The translations under genes and the position numbers were made by a program. Of a stretch of DNA of 50,345 bases, positions 36,803 to 45,176 are shown piece by piece (the stretch's first letter is position 1; every line of letters begins with the position of its first letter). This DNA is from Oscillospiraceae bacterium (GTDB lineage Bacteria; Bacillota; Clostridia; Oscillospirales; Oscillospiraceae): NCBI GenBank assembly GCA_015067785.1, contig SVLR01000016.1, positions 1 through 50,345 on the forward strand. Direction: 5' to 3'. The notes beneath the pieces are model-generated. The model searched no databases and was not told the origin of the DNA. It was given only the letters and a program-made list of their open reading frames with translations.

Positions 36803-37266
36803 ATTTGCGCCTCCTCCGGTATTCCTAACTGTTCTTTGATATAACGACTAAGTACCGTTTTCACATACGGAGATACCGCCCCCTTTATGATGATTTTGCT
36901 GGGTGTAGGCGGTATACTTCCGCTCAGGGTGACCTCTGCGGAGACATCAGCCCCCAAGCTGACCGCTTTGTCTAAGATATATGCTTCCGTCTCCTCCTTT
37001 ATGCGCATACTGAGTTCTTTTTGCGCCATAGCTTCTCCCTCTCCGGCAGCCACCTGCGCTTCCTCCATAAAATCGTAGAAATAATCGGTATAATCTGAAA
37101 AATCAATTTCCATCAGGGGCGAGATCAAAACAAAAGCCATATATATTCCGCAAATCGACTGAATTAAGGTGTAAATTCCGTCTTTATTACGAAATAAGGT
37201 GCGAACACCTCCACAAATAGCTGCAGAGGCAACTACCATAAGAATGTACGACGCGATACCATTCAT
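36781..37266 (-). CDS. spoIIIAF: stage III sporulation protein AF
   Basis: 161-aa protein with two N-terminal membrane segments (about residues 4-19 and 33-50) followed by a ring-type soluble domain. Family assignment rests on operon order and topology. One base overlaps spoIIIAE. Confidence 0.9.
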   Translation of the reverse strand: MNGIASYILMVVASAAICGGVRTLFRNKDGIYTLIQSICGIYMAFVLISPLMEIDFSDYTDYFYDFMEEAQVAAGEGEAMAQKELSMRIKEETEAYILDKAVSLGADVSAEVTLSGSIPPTPSKIIIKGAVSPYVKTVLSRYIKEQLGIPEEAQMWIQSAA

Positions 37267-38306
37267 TAGCCTACCCCCTTCATAAAACAGACAATGCTAA
37301 TGAGGAGCATCAAACATACCGCCCCGGTCATGGCCAGGAGAAACCCCATGACACCGCTTAAATCTCGCACAAGCACAGACCCGTTCTTTCCAGTTATTAC
37401 ACTACTTACGGCTGCTGTGAGCTTAAGAAGAATGTACTGGGTGCCAATTTGCAGGAACGGACCGATCCAGACAGCTGTAACTGCCAAAAAACCATAGATG
37501 CCGACGGTATTTTTCATTAATCCGGCGCTGACCAGAATACTCTCCGATGCATCGGAGATAATATTCCCCACCACCGGAACAATCCCGGATATAGCGATCT
37601 TTACCGCCTTGACGGCTGCTGCATCTGCGCTACCGCTAACGATTCCTGTAATTGATATGTATCCGGTAAAGATATATAGCATGATCTTAAGCGTCCATGT
37701 CATCAACCATTTCACAAACCCTTTTCCCTCATTCAGTGCCTCGCTGTCGAAGGCGCTGCCAGCTACCGAAAGAGCAATATACACATAGACCATAGGAATC
37801 AGCAAGTCAGTGACTGCCGCTGTCAGCACATTGTCAAATAGCAGAGTGCCGCCATAGATCCCTGCTGCCGCTGTTACACCGCCCTGAGCTGCAAGCGAGG
37901 ACGCCATAACCGGGAGCAACAGCTTTCCATAGCTGCTGAGCTCATAGATCACATCCCGGCTTAACTGCATAAAGGTCTCAGAGCTTTTGAGAAATAAGAT
38001 AGCAGTCATCAGCGTCTCCATTAGTCGAACAGTTCCGTCTTGCGACTGTGAAATGTTGCGCGCAAAGCTGCCAAGCAGCATGACTGCCACAATAGACAGG
38101 CAGATACAGCAAGCGTCATAGAATCCTGGCTGCAGAGCTGCCAGCGCACCACGTAGTATATGCCAAAGCCCTTCTATGAAGCTATCGTAAGAACGCGGCA
38201 TCAGTGTCTCCCCGATCTCAGGCACCTCCGGCGCTGTGAACTCCAGCGCGGAAACCGGGATAGTAGCAAAGAGCAGTAGCATCATCAAAATAATGAGTTT
38301 TCTCAT
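37266..38306 (-). CDS. spoIIIAE: stage III sporulation protein AE
   Basis: 346-aa polytopic membrane protein with a cleavable-looking signal (about residues 1-20) and about seven to eight hydrophobic segments. The region SGIVPVVGNIISDASESIL is highly characteristic. It is thought to form the transport part of the channel. Overlaps spoIIIAD by four bases. Confidence 0.95.
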   Translation of the reverse strand: MRKLIILMMLLLFATIPVSALEFTAPEVPEIGETLMPRSYDSFIEGLWHILRGALAALQPGFYDACCICLSIVAVMLLGSFARNISQSQDGTVRLMETLMTAILFLKSSETFMQLSRDVIYELSSYGKLLLPVMASSLAAQGGVTAAAGIYGGTLLFDNVLTAAVTDLLIPMVYVYIALSVAGSAFDSEALNEGKGFVKWLMTWTLKIMLYIFTGYISITGIVSGSADAAAVKAVKIAISGIVPVVGNIISDASESILVSAGLMKNTVGIYGFLAVTAVWIGPFLQIGTQYILLKLTAAVSSVITGKNGSVLVRDLSGVMGFLLAMTGAVCLMLLISIVCFMKGVG

Positions 38307-38698
38307 ATTCCCTTCAGTAATTCCTCAATGATATCCAGAATTTGCGTATATAGTGGCAGGGCAATCCATAGGATAACTGCAGACGTCAGAATATGTACCG
38401 CTTTCCCAAGTGCTGCCTGTCCGGAATCACTGCAGATCAGCCCCGCAATCTCGCCGACAAGTCCTATACCGGCTGCCTTGAGCAGAATGTTCAGCAGATC
38501 GATATTTAATCCTATGGTCATCTGAAGTCTTGAAAAAAATTTGATCACCGCACTCAGGTAAGACATTCCGACTGAGACGACCATCGCACAGACAAGCAGC
38601 GACAACAGAAGGCTTGACTCCTTACTGCGGCCGGAAAGAGTCAGGCAAAGAAGCAGGGTAATAAGTGCTCCTGCAATTGCTTTTAAGTATAGCTCCAT
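38303..38698 (-). CDS. spoIIIAD: stage III sporulation protein AD
   Basis: 131-aa membrane protein with about four segments; LLKAAGIGLVGEIAGLICSD is a family signature. Related to SpoIIIAC. One-base overlap with spoIIIAC. Confidence 0.94.
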   Translation of the reverse strand: MELYLKAIAGALITLLLCLTLSGRSKESSLLLSLLVCAMVVSVGMSYLSAVIKFFSRLQMTIGLNIDLLNILLKAAGIGLVGEIAGLICSDSGQAALGKAVHILTSAVILWIALPLYTQILDIIEELLKGI

Positions 38699-38892
38699 CA
38701 GAAATGAAATAAAGTCTTCATAAGATCAAACAAGTCCGCAATCTCCCGCGCAACCATCATCAGCACAACCACAAGACCGGCAAGAGTGGTCATTGTTGCC
38801 TGCTCATCCCGCCCAGAACGGCTAAGCACCTGATTGAGAACGGAAACGATGATCCCAATGGCCGCAATTTTGAAAATCAAATCAATGTCCAT
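38698..38892 (-). CDS. spoIIIAC: stage III sporulation protein AC
   Basis: 64-aa protein with two membrane helices and the conserved IFKIAAIGIIVSVLNQVLSR start region. Full length for the family. Confidence 0.95.
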   Translation of the reverse strand: MDIDLIFKIAAIGIIVSVLNQVLSRSGRDEQATMTTLAGLVVVLMMVAREIADLFDLMKTLFHF

Positions 38893-38901
38893 ATTAAAAT
38901 A

Positions 38902-39414
38902 TTAAAGCAGTATAATCGCAAGGGCGATGCCTGCGCAAACACCTAATGTCCTGTAACTGCGAAGTCGCTCTTTTTTGTCCTTTGCAATCCGCACAAGATT
39001 CTCCCTGCATGCATCCTTTACAAAATTGATTCCGGATATTTGGCCGGAAAGGTCGAATTTTCCTAAGTTTCGTCCAAGCATTCGGAGCATTTTCCCGGTC
39101 AAAACCGGAATTCCCTCTGTATTCTCAACCGCCACTTTGAGACAAGCCTCAGCGTTGGGCGCGATCTGCGTTGTCAGTTCTCGATCAAGGATAGAGAATA
39201 CCTGCCATAGAGCACCAGAGGTATAGGCTGAAGCGCGGCCAATCAGTTCCGGCAAGGATGTCATCCGGTATTTTAATTCAGAGGACATAAACTCCAACGC
39301 TTCCAATAGTTCCCTGAGATACCTTTCCTCTTTCTTGACACCTGCGGCGACCAGAAAACCAAAGCCCCCACAGCCAACGATTACCAATAGACCGCCAATC
39401 ACCTTCCATATCAT
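38902..39414 (-). CDS. spoIIIAB: stage III sporulation protein AB
   Basis: 170-aa protein with an N-terminal membrane helix, a cytoplasmic helical domain similar to type II secretion GspF, and a C-terminal hydrophobic anchor. Conserved text includes LRELLEALEFMSSELKYRMT. Overlaps spoIIIAA by four bases. Confidence 0.94.
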   Translation of the reverse strand: MIWKVIGGLLVIVGCGGFGFLVAAGVKKEERYLRELLEALEFMSSELKYRMTSLPELIGRASAYTSGALWQVFSILDRELTTQIAPNAEACLKVAVENTEGIPVLTGKMLRMLGRNLGKFDLSGQISGINFVKDACRENLVRIAKDKKERLRSYRTLGVCAGIALAIILL

Positions 39415-40256
39415 ATTGTCAGCTGCTCCTCTCGCCAGTTCTTATCCGGTTGCATAACAAGCGCCGTCGTGAACACCTTACTTTCGATCAGTGGCTTATA
39501 GACAGGACGCAACATAAAGTCTGCAACACTTCCTGCATGAGCGGTTGCCAACAGGTCTACACCGCACCACAACGCCTGCAAAACAGCTGCGCAATCCTCC
39601 TGTGCGGTGATCTCATCCACAGCGATGGTTGCAGGACCCATAGTCCGCAACAGGAGCGAGATCCCCTCTCTTTTGGGACATCCGGAGAGAATATCCGTTC
39701 TGCGTCCTGGTGGAAAGCATGCAGCGCCCTGATAGGAAGGAAACAGCTCCCCCCGCTCATCCACGACAGCAACACTCCCCTCTCCACCGTCTGAGCGTAT
39801 ACGGATAAGATCGCGCAGAAGTGTTGTCTTTCCGCTGCTTGGTCGTCCAAGAATCAGCAAGGACCCTGTCATTGCCGCCCTCTTTCCAATTCCTGGAAAA
39901 TCGCGTGCTACACGAATACACAAAGATGTGATCCGTTTTACATCTGCCATTGTGCCATTTCTGAGCGTGACCTCACCACAAAGACCTATCCGGTGACCAC
40001 CCCGTGTCGTTATGTAGCCGTCAGCCGAGGTGGTGGCTGTCCACGGGGAATACCGGCAGGCAGCGTTGATAACAAATTGAAGCACATCCTGTGTCACCAA
40101 GCCAGATAAGTATTTGGATCCGTCCTGCATTACCATTTCCGGTTGCATACCTATCCGAAGCCGCAGCTCCAGCAGCTCATCCCTTCCAAAACGGTCTACA
40201 TCTGCCCGCAGCAACGGTGGCATAATATTCAGCAGCGGTTGCCAAGCACAAGTCAT
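39411..40256 (-). CDS. spoIIIAA: stage III sporulation protein AA (ATPase)
   Basis: 281-aa ATPase related to secretion ATPases, thought to power or assemble the SpoIIIA-SpoIIQ channel. Walker A is GRPSSGKTT (residues 137-145), Walker B VAVVDERGEL, and the R-G-G-H-R-I-G-L-x-G-E segment (residues 85-95) is family-specific. GGGAGGG precedes the ATG. First gene of an intact eight-gene operon. Confidence 0.95.
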   Translation of the reverse strand: MTCAWQPLLNIMPPLLRADVDRFGRDELLELRLRIGMQPEMVMQDGSKYLSGLVTQDVLQFVINAACRYSPWTATTSADGYITTRGGHRIGLCGEVTLRNGTMADVKRITSLCIRVARDFPGIGKRAAMTGSLLILGRPSSGKTTLLRDLIRIRSDGGEGSVAVVDERGELFPSYQGAACFPPGRRTDILSGCPKREGISLLLRTMGPATIAVDEITAQEDCAAVLQALWCGVDLLATAHAGSVADFMLRPVYKPLIESKVFTTALVMQPDKNWREEQLTI

Positions 40257-40274
40257 AAGTATCCCTCCCGGTTA

Positions 40275-40302
40275 AGATTATGTGCGCCAATGCCCAATAT
40301 GC
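40275..40302 (-). promoter_or_regulatory. candidate sigma-E promoter of the spoIIIA operon
   Basis: On the minus strand GCATATT (40296-40302), a perfect -35 match to KMATATT, 13-nt spacer, CATAATCT (40275-40282), which keeps CATA and the final T of CATACAnT. The spacer is one base shorter than usual. Bacillus spoIIIA is transcribed by sigma E. Confidence 0.5.
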
Positions 40303-40304
40303 AT

Positions 40305-40340
40305 AAAAAGAGCCGACAGCAAGAACTATCGGCTCTTTTA
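40305..40340 (-). terminator. terminator after ftsK
   Basis: AAAAGAGCCGA and TCGGCTCTTTT form an 11-bp stem; on the minus strand it ends in five T. It insulates the spoIIIA promoter from ftsK read-through. Confidence 0.92.
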
Positions 40341-40369
40341 ACATTATTCAGCTTCTTCGTACCTACAGA

Positions 40370-43051
40370 TCAAAACGGGACATCCTCGTCAGCAACTTCC
40401 TCGTCGGTGTCGTCCGCTATATCGTCAAAACCCAGCTGTGTGCTGCCGCCGGCGCGCATTTGCGCCCATTGCTCCTTAGTAACCAGAATGGTACGGGGCT
40501 TGCTGCCACTAAAGGGTCCGACGATCCCACGCTCTTCCATCTCATCAACGATCCGAGCTGCCCGTGCATACCCAAGCTTCAGTCGGCGCTGGAGCATGGA
40601 GACGGAGGCCTGCCCGGTCTCCAGGATCACATCCACAGCGGCTGGGAGCATTTCGTCTCCGTCCATTTCCTCGGCGGTTGGCTCGGGATCAGGTGCAGGA
40701 GCAGATTTACCATTGCCGGTTTGGGCAGCCTTCTTTTCGATCTCATCCATAACGCCCTCGTCATATTCGGCATTAAAATGGTCCTTTACAAATGTTGCAA
40801 CCGCTTCAACCTCGTTATCGCTGACAAAGCAACCCTGTACCCGGCGAGGTTTACCGCTGCCAATGGGAGAATACAGCATATCACCGCGACCAACCAGCTT
40901 TTCTGCACCCACATTGTCAAGAATAATGCGGGATTCCATTGCGGAGGAGACAGCAAATGCAATACGAGATGGGATGTTCGCCTTCATAAGGCCGGTGATC
41001 ACATCAGCAGAAGGACGCTGGGTCGCAATGATCAGGTGCATACCGGAGGCACGACCCATCTGCGCAATACGACAAATAGAGTCTTCTACCTCCTTGGCAG
41101 CTGCAATCATAAGGTCAGCCAGCTCATCAATAATAACAACGATCTGCGGCAGCTTTTGCAGTCCACGCTCACCCTTCTCTGCGATGGCATTGTAGGATTC
41201 CAAGTCACGGACGCCTACGTCGCTCATTGCTTTATAGCGGCGCATCATTTCTGTAACTGCCCATTGCAGAGAGCCTGCCGCCTTTTTGGGATCGGTGACT
41301 ACGGGGATCAGAAGATGAGGTATCCCGTTATAGATGCCAAGCTCGACCATCTTGGGGTCGATCATAATGAGCTTTACTTCGTCAGGACCTGCCTTATAAA
41401 GAAGGGAGATAATGATGGAGTTCATACACACAGACTTGCCGGAGCCAGTGGTACCTGCAATCAGCATATGGGGAAGCTTTGTAATATTGCCAACGATGGC
41501 AGCGCCGCCGATGTCCTTACCGACCGCAAAGGAGGACTTACTTTTGGCGGTTTGGAAGGCAGTAGAGGCAATGACTTCCCGGAGGGATACGGTATTGACC
41601 TTTTGGTTGGGGACCTCAATGCCCACAATGGAATTTCTGCCGGGAACAGCCGCAATGCGAACATTGCTGACACCAAGGCGCAGCGCAATGTCTACAGCAG
41701 AGCTTGTCAGCTTGCTCAGGCGAACACCGTCGCTGAGCTCAACCTCGTAACGGGTGACACTGGGACCGCGAGTAACATTGATAATATGTGCATCGATACG
41801 GAAGCTGGCAAGCGCTTCGCTAAGACGGCGGGTGTTTTCCCGCATTTCATTCACACCGTCATTGCCACTATTTTCCGCATTTATGAGCAGATCGATAGGC
41901 GGATACACATAGGCAGGCTTTACTTCCTCTGTTTCCTCAATTTCAGAGGCCACCTTTGCTGCAGCGGCCTGCTTGGCAGTTATCTTCTCCTTGCTGGCAG
42001 TCACCTTTACGGGAGTAGGCTTTTTGGCGGGCGCAGGCATTTTTTCCTCAACTGGCTCCTCATCGCGCTGTAAATAGGGCATTTTAGATACGGGATCAAC
42101 TTGACATTCATCATAACTGCCGGCTGCTGCAACGGGGCTCTCCACATCGCTGTCCAGCTGGCGCATAATATCGTTTGCTCGCTTTTGTGAGGATGTATCC
42201 TCACGCTGAGGCTCCACGATTCGAAGCTGCTCGTGCAAAGCAGGACGCTTTGCCGCCCTTTGTGGCTGCTCAACTTCCTCTTCATCCGTTTCTGCCTCTG
42301 CAGCAATGCGGCGGTTCTTGATATGCTCGATCCGCTTGTTTGCAATATGGTTAACAACAATAGAAGCTGGCTCCGGTTTTTCTTCCTCCTCTTCCTCCCA
42401 GTCCGCTCTGGGGCGGTTACGAACGGCTCGTATAATGCTGGGAATCGTGATCTGCATGCCTGCTAAGAGCGTCAACAGGGCAGCAGGGATCAGGAACACA
42501 AGGGTAGCTTTATCAAAGAAGAAGGCGACCAATTGGGTAATGATTCCGCAGATCATACCGCCGGACGCGCCGATAAGTCCGTTTTCATAGAGTCTGCCGA
42601 AACTCTCAAAGCTGTAAACCTGCTGGATCTCACCAGTAAACACATGGCCCATACATCCGCAGATCAGTGAGAAAACGATCAGGCTGACGGTACGCATCCG
42701 GACCGGTCGCTTTGCAGAAAAGGCGTGGATAAAGAACAGGTAAAGAGATACCGGAATAGACACCAGAAAGCCAACCTTGCCAAACAAACCCATAAACAGT
42801 TCCTCAATGGCGATGAAGAACACACCGCCTGGCTGTAAGAAGGTGATCAGCAGAAGCGCAAAGGACAGTAAGAAAAAGGTTGCTGAGAAGAATCGCACCG
42901 GAATATCCCATTTTTCCAGCAATTTGCGAACGAGATTTGGGGACACCTTCTCTACCTTAGCCTCAGTTTTGGGGGACTTCTTAGATGATTTTTTCTTGTT
43001 CTGGGAGGAAGAAGCCTTCCCGGTCGTAGACTTTGTATTTTTATTAGCCAT
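40370..43051 (-). CDS. ftsK: DNA translocase FtsK/SpoIIIE
   Basis: 893-aa motor that pumps DNA through the division or sporulation septum. The N-terminus has a Lys-rich tail and four membrane helices (about residues 55-185). A charged linker follows, then the motor with Walker A AGTTGSGKSVCM, Walker B VIIDELADL and a C-terminal gamma winged helix (VSMLQRRLKLGYARAARIVD) that reads polar DNA sequences. GGAGGACAT precedes ATG 43051; the open frame upstream to 43105 lacks a ribosome site. It follows the UppP-like gene by 8 bases. Confidence 0.95.
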   Translation of the reverse strand: MANKNTKSTTGKASSSQNKKKSSKKSPKTEAKVEKVSPNLVRKLLEKWDIPVRFFSATFFLLSFALLLITFLQPGGVFFIAIEELFMGLFGKVGFLVSIPVSLYLFFIHAFSAKRPVRMRTVSLIVFSLICGCMGHVFTGEIQQVYSFESFGRLYENGLIGASGGMICGIITQLVAFFFDKATLVFLIPAALLTLLAGMQITIPSIIRAVRNRPRADWEEEEEEKPEPASIVVNHIANKRIEHIKNRRIAAEAETDEEEVEQPQRAAKRPALHEQLRIVEPQREDTSSQKRANDIMRQLDSDVESPVAAAGSYDECQVDPVSKMPYLQRDEEPVEEKMPAPAKKPTPVKVTASKEKITAKQAAAAKVASEIEETEEVKPAYVYPPIDLLINAENSGNDGVNEMRENTRRLSEALASFRIDAHIINVTRGPSVTRYEVELSDGVRLSKLTSSAVDIALRLGVSNVRIAAVPGRNSIVGIEVPNQKVNTVSLREVIASTAFQTAKSKSSFAVGKDIGGAAIVGNITKLPHMLIAGTTGSGKSVCMNSIIISLLYKAGPDEVKLIMIDPKMVELGIYNGIPHLLIPVVTDPKKAAGSLQWAVTEMMRRYKAMSDVGVRDLESYNAIAEKGERGLQKLPQIVVIIDELADLMIAAAKEVEDSICRIAQMGRASGMHLIIATQRPSADVITGLMKANIPSRIAFAVSSAMESRIILDNVGAEKLVGRGDMLYSPIGSGKPRRVQGCFVSDNEVEAVATFVKDHFNAEYDEGVMDEIEKKAAQTGNGKSAPAPDPEPTAEEMDGDEMLPAAVDVILETGQASVSMLQRRLKLGYARAARIVDEMEERGIVGPFSGSKPRTILVTKEQWAQMRAGGSTQLGFDDIADDTDEEVADEDVPF

Positions 43052-43059
43052 ATGTCCTC

Positions 43060-43881
43060 CTATGTGATCATAAACAAAATAAAACTCAAAAATGCTGCGC
43101 CCCAAACATAATACGGATAAATCGACTCGCTCAGGTGGGCGCGTTCAATAACGGACTTTACCACACGGATAGAAAAACGTCCACCAACAAAAGCAAACAG
43201 CCCCCCACCGAGGCACCAAAAAAATCCGGCAAAGGATAGGGTCGTGCCACAAAACACCACAAACAGCAGATCTAGGGCCATTTGCAGCAGGAGTGCAGGC
43301 ACCATAATCATAAGTGACCAATCTAAAGCATTTTTAAGCTTGGCACCACGGGCTACAGCAACAGAAGAAACCATACCGGTAAGAGATATACCCGGAATGG
43401 CTGATGTACCACCCAAAATTCCCATTAGAATGCTGTCCAGCGCCGTCATACGATTGGATTCCTTATTGCCATGCCGCATATTCTCCGCAACAAAAAGCAC
43501 GATGCCATTTATGATAAACGCGAGCGCAAGCCCCGGTAGGGATAAGGAAATTGGAATCAGGGAGCAGACCACATAAACGAGCGCCAACGGCAGCATAGCC
43601 GTCTTAACAATACGATAATCATAATGCCGTGAACCGAAGGCTCTACGTCTACCCGTACGGTGGGCAATGGCGCGCTCCACCATCAATCGGCGAAGCAATT
43701 CCTTACAACCGGTCACTACAGCCAAAAATGTACCGAATGTCAGAACAAGATGGCAAAGCGGGTCCGCTTGTGTTATACCGAATAAGTGCAGCAACAACCT
43801 CTCATGACCGCTGGAGGATACGGGAATGAACGCGGAAAGTCCGGATATCAGTCCTAAAAGCAATATTTCGAGCCAATTCAC
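43060..43881 (-). CDS. UppP/BacA-family membrane protein lacking catalytic residues
   Basis: 273-aa protein with about eight membrane helices and recognisable undecaprenyl-diphosphatase architecture. The first motif reads SGLSAFIPVSSSGH instead of EGLTEFLPVSSTGH, so both catalytic Glu (E17 and E21 in E. coli) are Ser and Ala. The second motif reads PGISLTGM instead of PGxSRSG, so the catalytic Arg is Leu. Only the SSSGH His remains. Phosphatase activity is therefore doubtful. GTG 43881 is chosen since it gives the family-like start MNWLEILLLG and follows a G-rich site; ATG 43905 would start at the transcription start. Confidence 0.82.
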   Translation of the reverse strand: MNWLEILLLGLISGLSAFIPVSSSGHERLLLHLFGITQADPLCHLVLTFGTFLAVVTGCKELLRRLMVERAIAHRTGRRRAFGSRHYDYRIVKTAMLPLALVYVVCSLIPISLSLPGLALAFIINGIVLFVAENMRHGNKESNRMTALDSILMGILGGTSAIPGISLTGMVSSVAVARGAKLKNALDWSLMIMVPALLLQMALDLLFVVFCGTTLSFAGFFWCLGGGLFAFVGGRFSIRVVKSVIERAHLSESIYPYYVWGAAFLSFILFMIT

Positions 43882-43914
43882 TTCGTTCCCCACCCCCCAG
43901 CGCATATATTCGTT

Positions 43915-43943
43915 ATTATATCACAGGTGTACTAAAATTTCCA
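43915..43943 (-). promoter_or_regulatory. extended -10 promoter of the uppP-like gene and ftsK
   Basis: On the minus strand TGGAAA (43938-43943), 17-nt spacer, then TATAAT (43915-43920) preceded by TGA, an extended -10. The predicted start, about 43908, supports the GTG at 43881. Confidence 0.65.
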
Positions 43944-43966
43944 GTAGAGAATGAAAATTTTTATGT

Positions 43967-44656
43967 CTACTCCTTTTTATCCCGCTTGCGGTTCTTATCG
44001 ATCATTTTGTGGAGCGCAGAGAGAGCATCACTTAGACTCCCCAGCCGATCGATCAGTCCGGATGCAACAGCTTCCTTACCGTATAGAATGGTACCAACAT
44101 CGGATGCCATCTCCCCCGTCGCCATCATATAGCCTTCAAACTGTTCCCGGGAAATACCGGAATTGGCTGTAACAAAGTCAGCGATCTGTTCCTGGATGCG
44201 CTGGAAATAACGGAAGGTCTGGGGCGCGCCGATTACAAGCCCGGTCATTCGTACCGGATGAACGGTCATGCTTGCAGTCGGTGTAATAAAGGATTTCTTC
44301 GTGCACACTGCCAGTGGAATACCAATGGAGTGTCCACCACCTAACACCAATGATACAGTCGGTTTTTTCATGCCGGAAATCATCTCAGCGATGGCAAGAC
44401 CGGCTTCAATATCACCGCCTACAGTGTTGAGCAGAAGAAGCAATCCGTCGATCTCATCGCTTTCCTCAATACCGGCCAGAAGCGGCAGCACATGCTCATA
44501 TTTCGTTGTTTTTACATTCTCAGGCAGAACCTGATGTCCCTCTACCTGCCCAATGATCGTCAAGGTATAGATATTCCCTTTACTGGTTTTGGAAATATCT
44601 GCACCGAGGTCGGTCAGCTCGCTTTGTTGTTTCTCTTCCTTTTGATTATGATCCAT
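43967..44656 (-). CDS. tepA: ClpP-like serine protease, TepA family
   Basis: 229-aa protein of the ClpP/crotonase fold. The nucleophile elbow GGGHSIG places Ser110, and TVHPV gives His133. Bacillus TepA (YmfB) lies directly upstream of spoIIIE, the same order as here. It may act in degradation of secretory or sporulation proteins in the cytoplasm. AAAGGAGAGG fixes the start at 44656 rather than the in-frame ATG at 44698. The N-terminal 25 residues are charged and likely disordered. Confidence 0.88.
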   Translation of the reverse strand: MDHNQKEEKQQSELTDLGADISKTSKGNIYTLTIIGQVEGHQVLPENVKTTKYEHVLPLLAGIEESDEIDGLLLLLNTVGGDIEAGLAIAEMISGMKKPTVSLVLGGGHSIGIPLAVCTKKSFITPTASMTVHPVRMTGLVIGAPQTFRYFQRIQEQIADFVTANSGISREQFEGYMMATGEMASDVGTILYGKEAVASGLIDRLGSLSDALSALHKMIDKNRKRDKKE

Positions 44657-44715
44657 TTCGGCCTCTCCTTTGTTTTTATCATAGGATAACCAAATCACAA
44701 ATAATAAATTCCTAC

Positions 44716-44744
44716 TTGAAACTTTTTAGAATCTATCATATAAT
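44716..44744 (+). promoter_or_regulatory. sigma-A promoter of the TSCPD gene
   Basis: TTGAAA, 17-nt spacer, TATAAT; nearly perfect consensus, with AAAGGA before the gene start. Confidence 0.8.
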
Positions 44745-44771
44745 CAGAGAAAAAATGAAAGGAATTCCATT

Positions 44772-45023
44772 ATGCAGTTTGAATATCAGACCAAGGGCAC
44801 CTGCTCACGCACGATCCTCTTTGAGATTGAGGACCGAAAGGTAAAAAATGTGCAATACATCGGCGGTTGCAATGGTAACCTCAAGGGCATTGGCGCCCTC
44901 GTTGAAGGTATGGATATCGATGAAGTTATCTCCCGTCTGGAAGGCACCACATGCGGTCCCAAGAACACCTCCTGCCCCGATCAGCTTGCAAAGGCGCTGA
45001 AGGAAGCAAAGAAAAATATCTAA
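44772..45023 (+). CDS. TSCPD domain-containing protein
   Basis: 83-aa protein matching the TIGR03905/TSCPD family by its C-terminal TTCGPKNTSCPDQLAKAL, GGCNGNLKGI and short size. The domain also occurs at the end of some ribonucleotide reductases and in small stand-alone proteins of unknown function; the Cys residues may bind metal. It has its own promoter and a following hairpin, and no operon partner. Confidence 0.88.
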   Translation: MQFEYQTKGTCSRTILFEIEDRKVKNVQYIGGCNGNLKGIGALVEGMDIDEVISRLEGTTCGPKNTSCPDQLAKALKEAKKNI

Positions 45024-45032
45024 ACGCAAACA

Positions 45033-45087
45033 GACCGTCGAGAAGCCCCTGCCTTGCTTAACGCAAAATGGGGGTTTCTCGACGGTC
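45033..45087. terminator. 17-bp hairpin after the TSCPD gene
   Basis: GACCGTCGAGAAGCCCC pairs with GGGGTTTCTCGACGGTC (one A-C mismatch or G-U pair) around a 20-nt loop. No T run follows, so it may be a repeat or a non-canonical terminator. Confidence 0.6.
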
Positions 45088-45089
45088 AA

Positions 45090-45138
45090 TAGGTGCTGTC
45101 TCAAAATGATTTGAAAGAATCATATGAGGCAGTACCTA
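45090..45138. repeat. 49-bp imperfect palindrome
   Basis: TAGGTGCTGTCTCA (45090-45103) pairs with TGAGGCAGTACCTA (45125-45138), with G-U at two sites, and TGATT with AATCA inside. Ends of the form GGTGCTGTCTCA resemble terminal repeats of some insertion sequences, but no transposase is present. Confidence 0.5.
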
Positions 45139-45176
45139 TATTTGCTTATACAGGATCTTGACAAGATTCCTCATTA

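Noticed and set aside
40460..42073. 537-codon frame antisense to ftsK
   Set aside because: Mirror of ftsK codon bias; composition His/Asn-rich without domains.
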